DNA of 64,000 nt from SZUA-430 sp965227535 (GCA_965227535.1 OZ245761.1:4464001-4528000); one strand, 5' to 3'; positions 19,955 to 28,425 are shown, counted from the stretch's first letter. Notes: a model not told the origin generated them from the letters alone. Translations and numbers: made by a program.

Positions 19955-19971
19955 ATCGGAGAAGCAATCCT

Positions 19972-21090
19972 ATGCTCGTCGGCGTTCCGAAGGAAATCAA
20001 AGTCCACGAATACCGCGTCGGCCTAACGCCCTCGAGCGTGCGCGAACTGATCGAACACGGCCACAAGGTCGTCGTGCAAACGAACGCCGGCACCGCGATC
20101 GGCCTCACCGACGACATGTACCGCGCGGCCGGCGCCGAGATCCTGCCCACCGCCGCCGACGTCTTCGCGAAAGCCGAGATGATCGTGAAGGTGAAAGAGC
20201 CCCAGCCACCCGAAATCAAAATGCTCCGCCCGGGCCAGCTGCTGTTCACCTACCTGCACCTCGCCCCCGATCCCGAACAAACCGAAGGCCTCATCAAGTC
20301 CGATTGCGTCGCCATCGCTTACGAGACGGTGACCGACGCACGCGGCGGCCTGCCGCTGCTCGCGCCGATGTCCGAAGTCGCCGGCCGCATGTCGATCCAA
20401 GCCGGCGCGCACTGCCTGGAGATGGAGCAGGGCGGCCGCGGCATGCTCTTGGGCGGCGTCCCCGGCGTGCCGGCAGCGAAGGTCGTCATCATCGGCGGCG
20501 GTGTCGTCGGCGCCAACGCTGCGCGCATGGCGATGGGCCTCGAAGCGCACGTCACCATCCTCGACCGCAGCCTGCCGCGCCTCGCCGAACTCGACCAGCA
20601 ATTCGGCGCGATGCTGAACACGGTCTATTCCACCATCGACTCGATCGAAGAATACGTGCTCGGCGCCGACCTCGTCGTCGGTGCAGTCCTGCTGCCCGGC
20701 GCCGCCGCGCCGAAGCTGATCAGCAAAGCGCTGGTCGAACGGATGAAGAAGGGCTCCGTCATCGTCGACGTCGCCATCGACCAAGGCGGCTGCGCCGAAA
20801 CCTCGCGCCCCACGACGCACGCGCAGCCGACGTACAAAGTGGCCGACGTCGTCCACTACTGCGTCGCCAACATGCCCGGCGCCGTGGCCCGCACGTCCAC
20901 CTTCGCGCTCAACAACGCCACGCTGCCCTTCACGATGGCGCTGGCGAACAAAGGCTACGCAAAGGCCTGCCGCGACAACCCGCATCTCTTGGCGGGCCTC
21001 AACATCCACCGCGGCGCGCTCACCTACGAAGCCGTGGCCCAATTCCAAAAGCGCGAATACACCCCCGCCGAACGCGCCCTCCCGCGCTAA
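19972..21090 (+). CDS. ald: Alanine dehydrogenase
   Basis: 372 residues. NAD-dependent oxidative deamination of L-alanine to pyruvate and ammonia. The ATG at 19972 has a GGAG site and the standard N-terminus MLVGVPKEIKVHEYRVGLTP; the frame stays open far upstream, but that part is antisense-frame noise within the aminotransferase gene. Active-site K75 and H96 match the family numbering (VKVKEPQ, YLHLAPD). The Rossmann motif is VVIIGGGVVGANAARMA. It probably recycles the alanine made by the preceding aminotransferase. Confidence 0.96.
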   Translation: MLVGVPKEIKVHEYRVGLTPSSVRELIEHGHKVVVQTNAGTAIGLTDDMYRAAGAEILPTAADVFAKAEMIVKVKEPQPPEIKMLRPGQLLFTYLHLAPDPEQTEGLIKSDCVAIAYETVTDARGGLPLLAPMSEVAGRMSIQAGAHCLEMEQGGRGMLLGGVPGVPAAKVVIIGGGVVGANAARMAMGLEAHVTILDRSLPRLAELDQQFGAMLNTVYSTIDSIEEYVLGADLVVGAVLLPGAAAPKLISKALVERMKKGSVIVDVAIDQGGCAETSRPTTHAQPTYKVADVVHYCVANMPGAVARTSTFALNNATLPFTMALANKGYAKACRDNPHLLAGLNIHRGALTYEAVAQFQKREYTPAERALPR

Positions 21091-21094
21091 GCAG

Positions 21095-21382
21095 GTGCCG
21101 GATTACATCCTCCTGATGCACGACGACGCGGCGCCCGGTCCGCAGGACTGGGAGCCGTACTTCAAACGCCTGCGCGCCTCGGGCGCCTTCCAAGGCGGCA
21201 GCACGATCGGCGCCGGCGAATGCGTCCGCAAGACGGGCGCAACGCCGCCGGTGACGACGCATCTCGAAGGCTACATCCGCATCACCGCGCAGGATCTGGA
21301 CGACGCGCGCACGTTCCTCGAAGGCAACCCCGTCTACGAAGCCGGCGGCACCGTCGAAATCCGCGAACTCCCGCGCGACTGA
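21095..21382 (+). CDS. YCII-related domain protein
   Basis: 95 residues with a GTG start 4 bp after the ald stop, so coupling is likely. Small alpha/beta proteins of this family have a ferredoxin-like fold. Visible: YILLMHDDA, the RLRASGAFQGGSTIG turn, and the IRITAQDLDDARTFLEGNPVY segment typical of YCII-related (DGPF) proteins. The role is unknown; members often sit near sigma factors or catabolic genes. Confidence 0.75.
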   Translation: MPDYILLMHDDAAPGPQDWEPYFKRLRASGAFQGGSTIGAGECVRKTGATPPVTTHLEGYIRITAQDLDDARTFLEGNPVYEAGGTVEIRELPRD

Positions 21383-21463
21383 CCTTAATCAAAGGGCCCC
21401 ATCTTCCCTTTCGCCCGCGCCTCGCGCATCTTCGAGCCACGCTTAAGACCGGGGGGAAATGGC

Positions 21464-21889
21464 GTGAGGGGACTGCACAAATTCGCGCGCGCAAGCGCGG
21501 CCGCCGTTGCGCTGTTCGTCGCCGCGGCAACGCACGCGGAGCCTGCGCCCCCCGTGGAAGCGCCCGCTAGCGTTCCGCCGAAGCCGGTGCCGGTCTGGTC
21601 GCAGATGCCGACAAGCACCGATCTCAGCCGCCTCTATCCGTCCGAAGCGTTGCGCAACGACCTGCAGGCGCGCGTCGTCGCGACCTGCCGCATCGCGGAA
21701 GATCTGTCGCTCGCCTGCACGAGTTTTGAGATCAACCCGCCCGAACACACAATGTTCGAAGCGGCGGCCCGGCGCATCCTCGCGCTCTACCGCGCCGCGC
21801 CGCAATTGAGAGACGGCAAGGACGCGGTCGGCGCGCTGGTGCGTGTGCCCATCCGCTTCCAGCTCGAAGACGCGCCGCCGCCGCCTTAA
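21464..21889 (+). CDS. Secreted TonB C-terminal-like domain protein
   Basis: 141 residues with a GTG start at 21464. A signal peptide (about 1-26, ending ATHAEPAPP) is followed by a Pro/Ala linker. A domain then resembles a TonB C-terminus: VVATCRIAEDLSLACTSFEINPPEHTMFEAAARRIL, then VGALVRVPIRFQLED, the usual ending strand. It lacks a membrane anchor and an energy-transducing region, so it is probably a free periplasmic relative. Its stop codon overlaps that of the convergent serine hydrolase gene. Confidence 0.7.
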   Translation: MRGLHKFARASAAAVALFVAAATHAEPAPPVEAPASVPPKPVPVWSQMPTSTDLSRLYPSEALRNDLQARVVATCRIAEDLSLACTSFEINPPEHTMFEAAARRILALYRAAPQLRDGKDAVGALVRVPIRFQLEDAPPPP

Positions 21890-22932
21890 CCCCAAGCCTG
21901 CAGCACCGCACGCGCCGTTGCGCGGTGAAAGCGCGCCAGCTCTTCCGGCGCCATCGTCGCGCCCTCGATGAACAACACGATCGCGATCTTCGCGCCCGTC
22001 TTCGGATTCTGCGCCAGCCCCGCGTCGTTGAAAACGCCCGTGGTCCCCAGCATCGTGCGGCTCATGCCGCCGCGATGCGCGAACGTCCAACCGGGCAGCA
22101 TGCCGCCCTTCAGGCGATCCTCACCTGTCTTCGTCCGCCGCATGAGGTCCAGCACCATCATCGCAAAGCGCGGCTGGATCAGGTGCCCCGACATCAGCTT
22201 GAAGAACACCGTCGCGATCGCGCGGGGGCTCGCGGTATCGCGCGGATCGCGCATAAAGCGGTCCAGCGCCTCGCGCTGCTTCACCTCACCCAGCGCATCG
22301 ACGGCGGCATCCAGCTTGCGCGCATCGACGAACGACGGATCGGCAGCAAGCCCTAGAGTCTGAGGCAACAGATCGCGCTCATACCGGTCGACGCGCAAAC
22401 CCTCGATGTCGAATGAGCGGATCGCGCCCTGAATCTTTTCAGGCCCGCCGGCGAGCTTCATCAGCGCGTCGGTCGCCGTGTTGTCGGCATTCAGCAGCAT
22501 ATGCTCGATCAACTGCTGCGCGGTGAAGGCTGTCGGCCGCCGACGCAAACGATCGGCCAGCGGCGATCGCCCCGGCGCAATATCGGCCACGCCCAGGCGC
22601 GTCGTCGTCTCAAGCCGCGCCTCGCCCTGCTGCACCATGCGCAAGTAAGCGACAGCGATGGGCAGCTTCGTTACGCTCTCCATCGGAAACAATTCGCCGC
22701 CACGCACGAACGCTGTGCGCCCCTTCAGCAGATCGACGGCGGCAAATCCGACGCGCAACCCGGCCTCATTGGCAAGCGCCGCAATCTTGATCTGAAGGGT
22801 CTGATCCGGCGCGCCCAGCAACGCCACGTCCTGAGCGATCGGCGGCAATGTCTCGGCGCGCGCGAGGGCAGGGGCAAGCGCCAAAGACGCCGCCCCCAAC
22901 AACACCTGCCGACGATCAATCGCTAAGCGCAT
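21886..22932 (-). CDS. Class-A beta-lactamase-fold serine hydrolase with altered active site
   Basis: 348 residues. The N-terminus DRRQVLLGAASLALAPALARA looks like a Tat-type signal. The penicillin-binding fold is clear: SxxK as S86-V-T-K89, an omega-loop Glu as E185 (RYERDLLP), and the DTASPRAIATVF helix. Two classical motifs differ: SDN reads A149-D150-N151, and KTG is replaced by H286-R287-G288. It could be a divergent beta-lactamase, a carboxypeptidase/esterase, or a cell-wall hydrolase. The convergent TonB-like gene overlaps its stop by 4 bp. Confidence 0.85.
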   Translation of the reverse strand: MRLAIDRRQVLLGAASLALAPALARAETLPPIAQDVALLGAPDQTLQIKIAALANEAGLRVGFAAVDLLKGRTAFVRGGELFPMESVTKLPIAVAYLRMVQQGEARLETTTRLGVADIAPGRSPLADRLRRRPTAFTAQQLIEHMLLNADNTATDALMKLAGGPEKIQGAIRSFDIEGLRVDRYERDLLPQTLGLAADPSFVDARKLDAAVDALGEVKQREALDRFMRDPRDTASPRAIATVFFKLMSGHLIQPRFAMMVLDLMRRTKTGEDRLKGGMLPGWTFAHRGGMSRTMLGTTGVFNDAGLAQNPKTGAKIAIVLFIEGATMAPEELARFHRATARAVLQAWG

Positions 22933-23094
22933 AGGTCATCCGATTTCGGCGCCACCATACAAGCGCCCCTCCCGGATTGCAGTGACGGATGACCGGGAAC
23001 CCCACACCCGAACCCTCGCCTGATTGGGGAAAACGGCGCAGTTGGGCGGCCGCCTCCGCCATCTAGGCCGGTCGAGACGTGCGAACGGATAGCG

Positions 23095-23514
23095 CTAAGG
23101 CGTTGCCGGCGTCGCCGGAACTGCGGGGACAGGATACAGCGACGACACGCGGCCCGAGAGCTGCAGCAGGTTCAAATTGTCCGCCTGACTCTGCACGCGC
23201 ACGCAGCGGCCTGTGTAATTCTTGTTCTCGCACAACACCCAGTCGCCGCCGCCCGAGATGGCAAGGCTCGCGACTTTATCGTCGAACTTCAGCACCGCGA
23301 GGTCGGGCGTCGCCGCAGCGATCGTCAGCGCGTTCCCTTTGAAGTTCGGCTGATCGTAGACAATGACCGACGGCACGGCCGGCGCAGCGACGGGCGCCGG
23401 GGCAGCTGCGCGCGACTCCGCCGCGTAAGCGAAGCCGAGAAGTAGAACCCCGCCGCTCACCAAGATGCCGGCGCCCAAGCGCGCGCCCATGCCAGCCTTG
23501 CGTGAAAACGTCAT
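23095..23514 (-). CDS. Beta/gamma-crystallin-like exported protein
   Basis: 139 residues from ATG 23514, which has a strong AAGGAGAG site 6 bp upstream; an in-frame extension lacks one. An N-terminal hydrophobic helix (about 11-33) is followed by an Ala/Pro linker and one crystallin-type module: VIVYDQPNFKGNALTI, KFDDKVASLAISGGGDWVLCENKNYTGRCVRVQ, SGRVSSLYP. The Y/F...G...and S pattern matches Greek-key beta/gamma-crystallins, which often bind calcium or stabilise the envelope. Two Cys (CENKNYTGRC) may pair. Function unknown. Confidence 0.75.
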   Translation of the reverse strand: MTFSRKAGMGARLGAGILVSGGVLLLGFAYAAESRAAAPAPVAAPAVPSVIVYDQPNFKGNALTIAAATPDLAVLKFDDKVASLAISGGGDWVLCENKNYTGRCVRVQSQADNLNLLQLSGRVSSLYPVPAVPATPATP

Positions 23515-23767
23515 GTCTATCTCTCCTTCGACGTCATGAAACTCTGCGGAACTCATGTGTAGCGAACGCGCGTTCACGCCGCGCGTGAAATGTTTGTGAT
23601 CCTGAACGCCTTGAATTGTGCGCATTCACACCCCCTGGCGCATGCGTCACCTATCCGTAGTAAGGCACGCGCTTATGTCGACAAACGCGCCGGCGTCCCC
23701 CAACCCAATTGGGGTCGGCGTATCGGTCCCCGAGTGGCTCGTAAGGGCTCTGCGTCCGGAAACCGAG

Positions 23768-23799
23768 CGGGCCCGTTGTCGGAAACGAGAACGGGCCCG
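23768..23799 (-). terminator. Hairpin 6 bp after the Crp/Fnr gene stop
   Basis: A 10-bp perfect stem (CGGGCCCGTT / AACGGGCCCG) with a 12-base loop lies just downstream of the minus-strand crp-like gene. No good T-tract follows, so intrinsic termination is plausible but unproven. Confidence 0.45.
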
Positions 23800-23805
23800 A
23801 GTTGC

Positions 23806-24540
23806 TTAGGCCCCGTCGTCCGGCCGGACATGTGTCGGCGCCTTATCGCAAAGCAGACGCAGCCGTTCGATCTGGCGCACGTAAAGCGTCTTCGACTTCC
23901 GCTCTGCCACGCCGTCGCCCGCAAGATGCGACAGCACCCGCGCAACGGTCTCGCGCGTCGTTGATGCTTGCGAGGCGATCTGCGCCTGCGTCGGCAACGG
24001 ATAGATCAGCCACGACCCCTGGCGCACCGGATCCGGCTTCACCAATTTCAAAAGCTCGGAATAAACGCGCTGATACGCTGACAGCGTCGCCAGATCCATG
24101 ATCCGGTCGTCGCTCGTCCGCACGATGCGCACGAGCTTTTCCATGATCACGAACGCGACTTTCGGATGCTGTTCGATGAGGTCGCGAAACGCTTGCGGCG
24201 TGATCGCCCCAAGGATGCAATCCTCCAACGCGACGACCGTCGCCGAGCGCGGCAGCCCGTCGATCGCCGCCATCTCGCCGAAGAACTCGCCGGGCCCGGC
24301 CACCGCGTAAGCAACCTCGCGCCCCGACGGCGAGAAGTTCACGATCCGGCAGCGTCCCTTCGCGACGAAGAACACGTCGTGCGAGTCCGAGTCGCGGCTG
24401 ACGATCGGCTCGTTGGTGTGCACGACCTTCCAGCTGCACAGCGCTTCGATACGCGCAATCGCCGCGCGGTCGAGCGGCGCCAGCATCTTGTTGCCGTTGA
24501 GCGTGAACTCCGCCCGCTGTACCTCGGCGTTCGCCGCCAT
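23806..24540 (-). CDS. Crp/Fnr-family transcriptional regulator
   Basis: 244 residues from ATG 24540, which has AGGA 7 bp upstream. The cyclic-nucleotide-binding fold covers about 10-130, with PGEFFGEMAAIDGLPRSATVVALED at the phosphate-binding cassette; the RSATVVA ending keeps the Arg-Ser of cAMP-type cassettes. A dimer helix follows, then a winged helix with TQAQIASQASTTRETVARVL as recognition region, like Crp. There are no FNR-type Cys clusters, so a nucleotide ligand is more likely than an Fe-S cluster. Target genes unknown. Confidence 0.92.
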   Translation of the reverse strand: MAANAEVQRAEFTLNGNKMLAPLDRAAIARIEALCSWKVVHTNEPIVSRDSDSHDVFFVAKGRCRIVNFSPSGREVAYAVAGPGEFFGEMAAIDGLPRSATVVALEDCILGAITPQAFRDLIEQHPKVAFVIMEKLVRIVRTSDDRIMDLATLSAYQRVYSELLKLVKPDPVRQGSWLIYPLPTQAQIASQASTTRETVARVLSHLAGDGVAERKSKTLYVRQIERLRLLCDKAPTHVRPDDGA

Positions 24541-24627
24541 GCCGGTCCTCGTCATCTACCCATCGGGCCCATGTTTCGATGAATGCGCACTGAATGGAAA
24601 GCCTTAATTTCTCCCCAGGGGCGAGTC

Positions 24628-25398
24628 TCAGATCGTCGCACCGCCGTCGATAACCATCGTTTGCCCGGTCATGAAGGCGGCCGCCTTCGACGCCAGGAAC
24701 ACAGCCGCGCCCGCTATCTCGTCCGCCTCGCCGATGCGCTTCAACGGTGCGCCGGCAGTCGACCGTTCGAGGATCGCCGGATTGTCCCACAGCGCCTTTG
24801 CGAAATCGGTCTTGATCAGCCCTGGCGCGATGCAGTTCGCGCGCACGTTATGGACGCCATATTCGACAGCAATATTACGCGCGAGCTGAAAGTCGGCCGC
24901 CTTCGAAATGCAGTACGCGCCCAACACCGGCGAGCCGCGTAAGCCGCCGATCGAAGACACGATGATGATCGACCCGTCCCTGCGCGCAACCATCTCGGGA
25001 ATGACCAGATTGCACAACGTATGGTTGGACTTCACGTTGGCGCCCATAATCTTGTCGAAGGCGTCGTCGGTGATCTGCGACATCGAGCCGAACACCGGAT
25101 TGATCGCCGCGTTGCAGACCAGCACGTCGATCTGTCCCCACTTCGCGCGCGTCTTGCCGACGAGCTGCTCCAGCTGCTCCCGCTGATTGATGTTGCAGGG
25201 CACGGCGTACGCTACCTCTTTGCCCTTGCCCCAGCGCTGATTGATGTCGGCCGTGACCTTGTCGCAGACGTCCGCCTTGCGGCTTGAGACGACGACCTTC
25301 GCGCCGTGCTCGGCCATGCGATGGGCGATCGCCTCGCCGATGCCCTTCGTCGAGCCGGTGACGACGACCACTTTGTCCTTCAGATCGAACAGCTGCAT
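24628..25398 (-). CDS. Short-chain dehydrogenase/reductase
   Basis: 256 residues from ATG 25398 (MQLFDLKDKVVVVTG); the frame is open to 25539 but that part is not SDR-like. Nucleotide motif TGSTKGIG (14-21), CNAAIN (95-100), catalytic S148/S149 and Y162-C-I-S-K166. Glucose/ribitol type classical SDR. The C-terminal GQTMVIDGGATI is standard. Similar proteins are annotated as oxidoreductases near acyl-CoA dehydrogenase genes. Substrate unknown. Confidence 0.92.
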   Translation of the reverse strand: MQLFDLKDKVVVVTGSTKGIGEAIAHRMAEHGAKVVVSSRKADVCDKVTADINQRWGKGKEVAYAVPCNINQREQLEQLVGKTRAKWGQIDVLVCNAAINPVFGSMSQITDDAFDKIMGANVKSNHTLCNLVIPEMVARRDGSIIIVSSIGGLRGSPVLGAYCISKAADFQLARNIAVEYGVHNVRANCIAPGLIKTDFAKALWDNPAILERSTAGAPLKRIGEADEIAGAAVFLASKAAAFMTGQTMVIDGGATI

Positions 25399-25649
25399 GT
25401 GACCACGCGCCCCACAATGAGAAATTGAATAAACCGCATGAATTCGCGGATCAGGGCGCGTTTTGAACAAGGTTTGAGCAAAAAGCAATGTTTCGCCCGC
25501 GGCCCTGGGGGTGAAGTGGTCGCGCGTGACGGTCCGCACCTTGCCTGAAACCCCGCCTTCGGCTTATCACGCCCGCGTCTCACACCCGTGGCACCGCGCT
25601 CCGCCGGACGGCCCTGGGGTCTTGAAGGCCATAGAAGAGGAATCAATCC

Positions 25650-26315
25650 ATGCGTAAAGCGATAGCCATCATCACCGCCGCCGCGTTTCTACTCGGCGCC
25701 TGCCAGACGCAAGACCCCTACACCGGCGAACAAAAGACGAGCCACGCCACACGCGGTGCCATCTTTGGCGCACTCGGCGGCGCCGCCATCGGCGCACTGA
25801 CCAACACCTCCAGCGGCAAGCAAGCGGCCCGCAACGCGCTCATCGGCGCGGGCGTCGGTGCCCTCATCGGCACGGCCGTCGGCGGCTACATGGACAAGCA
25901 AGAGCAAGAGCTGCGCCAACGTCTGCGCGCCGCCGGCGTCTCGGTCGTGCGCAACGGCGACAACATCATGCTGGTTATGGCGAGCGACGTGACCTTCCCC
26001 GTCGACGGCGACCAGGTGAACCCGCAATTCTACCAGACGCTGGCCGCGGTCGGCGAAGTGCTGGCGGAATACAACAGAACGACGATCGAAGTGTCGGGCC
26101 ACACGGACTCGACGGGTAAGGACAGCTACAACCAAGACCTGTCGCAACGCCGCGCCCAGGCCGTGTCCTACATCCTCGCTCAGAACGGCGTGATGCCGCA
26201 GCGCATGTACGTCATCGGCATGGGCGAAAGCCGCCCGGTCGCCACGAACGCAACGCCGAACGGCCGCGCCAAAAACCGCCGCGTCGAAATCCAAATCATT
26301 CCGCTGACGTCGTAA
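25650..26315 (+). CDS. OmpA-family lipoprotein with glycine-zipper segment
   Basis: 221 residues. Signal peptide with lipobox LLGAC (lipid-modified C18). Residues 35-85 form a Gly/Ala-rich glycine-zipper stretch (IFGALGGAAIGAL, GAGVGALIGTAVGG) likely to lie in or at a membrane. The C-terminal OmpA domain binds peptidoglycan: VTFPVDGDQVNP, IEVSGHTDSTGKDSYNQDLSQRRAQAV, GMGESRPVATNATPNGRAKNRRVEI. This is the YiaD-like layout. An AAGAGGA site precedes the ATG. Probably an outer-membrane lipoprotein linking envelope and wall. Confidence 0.94.
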   Translation: MRKAIAIITAAAFLLGACQTQDPYTGEQKTSHATRGAIFGALGGAAIGALTNTSSGKQAARNALIGAGVGALIGTAVGGYMDKQEQELRQRLRAAGVSVVRNGDNIMLVMASDVTFPVDGDQVNPQFYQTLAAVGEVLAEYNRTTIEVSGHTDSTGKDSYNQDLSQRRAQAVSYILAQNGVMPQRMYVIGMGESRPVATNATPNGRAKNRRVEIQIIPLTS

Positions 26316-26342
26316 TCGACGAAAGCAGAATCCAGGCAGACC

Positions 26343-26376
26343 AACGCCGCCGGAGAAAATCCGGCGGCGTTTTGTT
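26343..26376 (+). terminator. Rho-independent terminator after the OmpA lipoprotein gene
   Basis: AACGCCGCCGG and CCGGCGGCGTT form an 11-bp stem with a 7-base A-rich loop (AGAAAAT), followed by a T-rich run (TTTTGTTT including the last stem bases). It begins 28 bp after the stop. Confidence 0.85.
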
Positions 26377-26440
26377 TGCGCCAAGGCTTTGCCGCTTTGC
26401 CGACAAACAGCATTGTGAGCGCACGACGGGAGGCTGATCC

Positions 26441-26842
26441 ATGCGTCTGCAAGAAGCGGAGATCCGCGAGACACTGACGCGCTACGCGGCGGCGTGGACG
26501 GCCGGCGACTTGGCTGCCATCGCCGCGAGCTATCACGACGCCTTCACGCTGCACTACGCAGGCCGCAACGCGCTGTCGGGTGATCACGTCGGTAAGGCCG
26601 CCGCGCTCAAGACGCTGGGCGACTTTGGCCGCCGCACGAAGCGCAAGCTTGTCGAGGTCGTCGACATTATGGCCGGCCGCGACCGCGGCGCGCTCGTCGC
26701 GCGCGAACGCCTGACCGTCGACGGCGAACCCGTCGATATCGAACGGGTCCTCGTCTACACGGTGAAAGACGGCCTGCTGCACGAGTGCTGGATCTACGAC
26801 ACGGATCAGTCTCTCATCGATCGCGCCGTCGGCCCCGTATGA
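26441..26842 (+). CDS. SnoaL/NTF2-like fold protein
   Basis: 133 residues. EIRETLTRYAAAWTAGDLAAIAASYHDAFTLHYAG is the typical first helix pair of SnoaL-like ketosteroid-isomerase-fold proteins, followed by a curved sheet (VEVVDIMAGRDRGALVARERL, IERVLVYTVKDGLLHECWIYD). It overlaps the start of the phytochelatin-synthase-like gene by 4 bp, so the two are translated together. Ligand unknown. Confidence 0.82.
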   Translation: MRLQEAEIRETLTRYAAAWTAGDLAAIAASYHDAFTLHYAGRNALSGDHVGKAAALKTLGDFGRRTKRKLVEVVDIMAGRDRGALVARERLTVDGEPVDIERVLVYTVKDGLLHECWIYDTDQSLIDRAVGPV

Positions 26843-27507
26843 CACGCATAGCAAAACGCTTCGCCATCGGCGCGGCCGCCGTCACAGTAATGCTGGCGAT
26901 CGCATTCGCCGTCGTCCTTCTGAACATCCCGAAAGTATCGCCCGAAGCGATCCGCACGTCGGTCACGCGCACACCCGCGCTGATCGCACAGGCCTGGCAA
27001 CTCCCCGTCGCCGCCGCGTTTGAGCGCCGCCTCACCTACCAGTCGAATCCGTCATTCTGCGGTCCGGCAAGCCTCGCCAACATATTCCGCACGCTCGGCG
27101 AGCCAGCGACGACCGAAAGCGCCGTCCTCGAAGGCACCGGCAAATGCTGGATCGGCGTCTGCCCCGTCGGCCTCATCCTCGACGAAGTGGCCGACGTCGC
27201 GCGCACGCACACAAAGCGCAAGGTCACGGTGATCCGCGATCTGACGCTGGAAGAATTTCGCGACCACATGCGGAAGGCAAACGACCCCGCCCGCCGCTAT
27301 CTGATCAACTTCGACCGCAAGTCCATCTTCGCCGCCGGCGGCGGCCACCATTCGCCCATCGGCGGCTACCTCGAAGCGCAAGATCTCGTCTTCGTCCTCG
27401 ACGTCAACGAAGATTTCGGCCCCTGGCTCGTCGAAACCCCGCGCCTCTACGCGGCCATGAACACCATGGACGGCGATATGAAGCGCGGCTTGCTCGTTAT
27501 CGAGTAG
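26839..27507 (+). CDS. Phytochelatin-synthase-like cysteine peptidase, membrane-anchored
   Basis: 222 residues. After an N-terminal membrane helix (about 8-29) comes a papain-like PCS domain. Catalytic triad by comparison with plant PCS1: C74 in NPSFCGPASLANI, H170 in GGGHHSPIGGY, D188 in VFVLDVNED; the His-Asp spacing of 18 equals that of AtPCS1. Bacterial one-domain relatives cleave the Gly off glutathione and its conjugates but make little phytochelatin. The anchor suggests action on the periplasmic face. The ATGA overlap couples it to the SnoaL-like gene. A glutathione peroxidase gene lies beyond a palindromic repeat. Confidence 0.85.
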   Translation: MTRIAKRFAIGAAAVTVMLAIAFAVVLLNIPKVSPEAIRTSVTRTPALIAQAWQLPVAAAFERRLTYQSNPSFCGPASLANIFRTLGEPATTESAVLEGTGKCWIGVCPVGLILDEVADVARTHTKRKVTVIRDLTLEEFRDHMRKANDPARRYLINFDRKSIFAAGGGHHSPIGGYLEAQDLVFVLDVNEDFGPWLVETPRLYAAMNTMDGDMKRGLLVIE

Positions 27508-27518
27508 AACCTCTGGCC

Positions 27519-27868
27519 CCCCTCGCCCGCCCTTGGGCGGGAGAGGGGCCGGGGGTGAGGGTGGGCGTGACGAAAGCGCTGCGTTCGGAGACAAGAAGAA
27601 AAGTTTCTCACGCCAAGACGCAAAGTCGCCAAGGGGCTCGGCCTCATCGACAACACAGTTGCACAACATGATGTGGATGGCGCTACGCGCCGGGAGATCC
27701 TCTTGGCGCGAAGCGCCATCCGAGCAAACGCAACGCACAATCGCTGACGAACTGGCGCTGGCCTCTTGGCGCCTTTGCGTCTTTGCGTGAAACCTTTCTT
27801 TCTTTGGTGCGCGCGTCTCGCCCACCCTCACCCCCGGTCCCCCGTCCCGCCCAAGGGCGGGCGAGGGG
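27519..27868. repeat. Triple nested inverted-repeat element
   Basis: Three concentric inverted repeats occupy nearly all of the 373-bp gap 27508-27880. Outer arms: 27519-27567 and 27819-27868 (CCCCTCGCCCGCCCTTGGGC... and complement), each with its own CCCGCCC-TT/AA-GGGCGGG hairpin. Middle arms: 27604-27633 and 27765-27793 (TCACGCCAAGACGCAAAG and its near-complement). Inner arms: 27675-27691 and 27705-27721 (GGATGGCGCTACGCGCC against GGCGCGAAGCGCCATCC, one mismatch). There is no open frame of gene quality inside. It lies between convergent genes and could also end transcription both ways. Confidence 0.88.
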
Positions 27869-27880
27869 TGCAGGAGGGCG

Positions 27881-28360
27881 CTACTTAAGCGCCCCTTCGA
27901 TCGCCTGCTTCAGCTCCGGCGCGTCGGGCTCCGTGCGCGAGCCGAACGTGCCCACGATCTTGCCGTCCTTGCCGATCAGGTATTTGTGGAAATTCCACTT
28001 CGGCACGGCGGCATCGCCCAGCTCCTTGGCGACCCACTGATAGAGCGGATGCGCACTCGCCCCCGTCACCGGCTGCTTCGTCGTAAGCGGAAAGTCGACG
28101 CCGTAACGCACCTCGCAGAACTCTTGGATCTCTTCTTCGCTGCCCGGCTCCTGAGCGCCGAAATCGTTCGACGGCACGCCAAGCACCACCAGCCCCTTGT
28201 CCTTATACGTCTGCCACAGCGCCTCGAGCCCTTTGTACTGCGGCGTCAGTCCGCACTTGCTGGCGGTGTTCACGACCAGCACGGCCTTGCCCTTGAACGT
28301 ACTCATGGGCAGCGGCTTGCCTTCGATCGAGGTGAAGGAAAAGGAATGCGCGTTCGTCAT
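27881..28360 (-). CDS. Glutathione peroxidase family protein
   Basis: 159 residues, the normal length. Reduces hydroperoxides with a Cys in place of selenocysteine: peroxidatic C36 in NTASKCGLTPQY, Gln70 in VPSNDFGAQEPGSEEEIQEFC, the Trp-Asn pair in PKWNFHKYLIGKDG. C82 (EFC) is the resolving Cys of thioredoxin-dependent members, so thioredoxin rather than glutathione may be the reductant. Convergent with the phytochelatin-synthase-like gene. The start lies about 50 bp from a possible CtrA box serving the divergent gene. Confidence 0.94.
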   Translation of the reverse strand: MTNAHSFSFTSIEGKPLPMSTFKGKAVLVVNTASKCGLTPQYKGLEALWQTYKDKGLVVLGVPSNDFGAQEPGSEEEIQEFCEVRYGVDFPLTTKQPVTGASAHPLYQWVAKELGDAAVPKWNFHKYLIGKDGKIVGTFGSRTEPDAPELKQAIEGALK

Positions 28361-28410
28361 CGGACCCTCCAGGTTGCGGCGCCTTTATAGACCGAACCGT
28401 CCGCCATTGG

Positions 28411-28425
28411 TTAAGGCCTCGGTAA
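28411..28425 (+). promoter_or_regulatory. Near-consensus CtrA box
   Basis: TTAA-N7-GTAA, one base off the alphaproteobacterial CtrA consensus TTAA-N7-TTAA, 57 bp upstream of the TipF-like ATG. In Caulobacter, CtrA drives flagellar genes. The match is short and could be chance. Confidence 0.3.

Noticed and set aside
18790..19971. Possible fusion of an upstream open frame to alanine dehydrogenase
   Set aside because: The upstream part overlaps the aminotransferase in another frame; Ald has its own ATG, ribosome site and native N-terminus at 19972.
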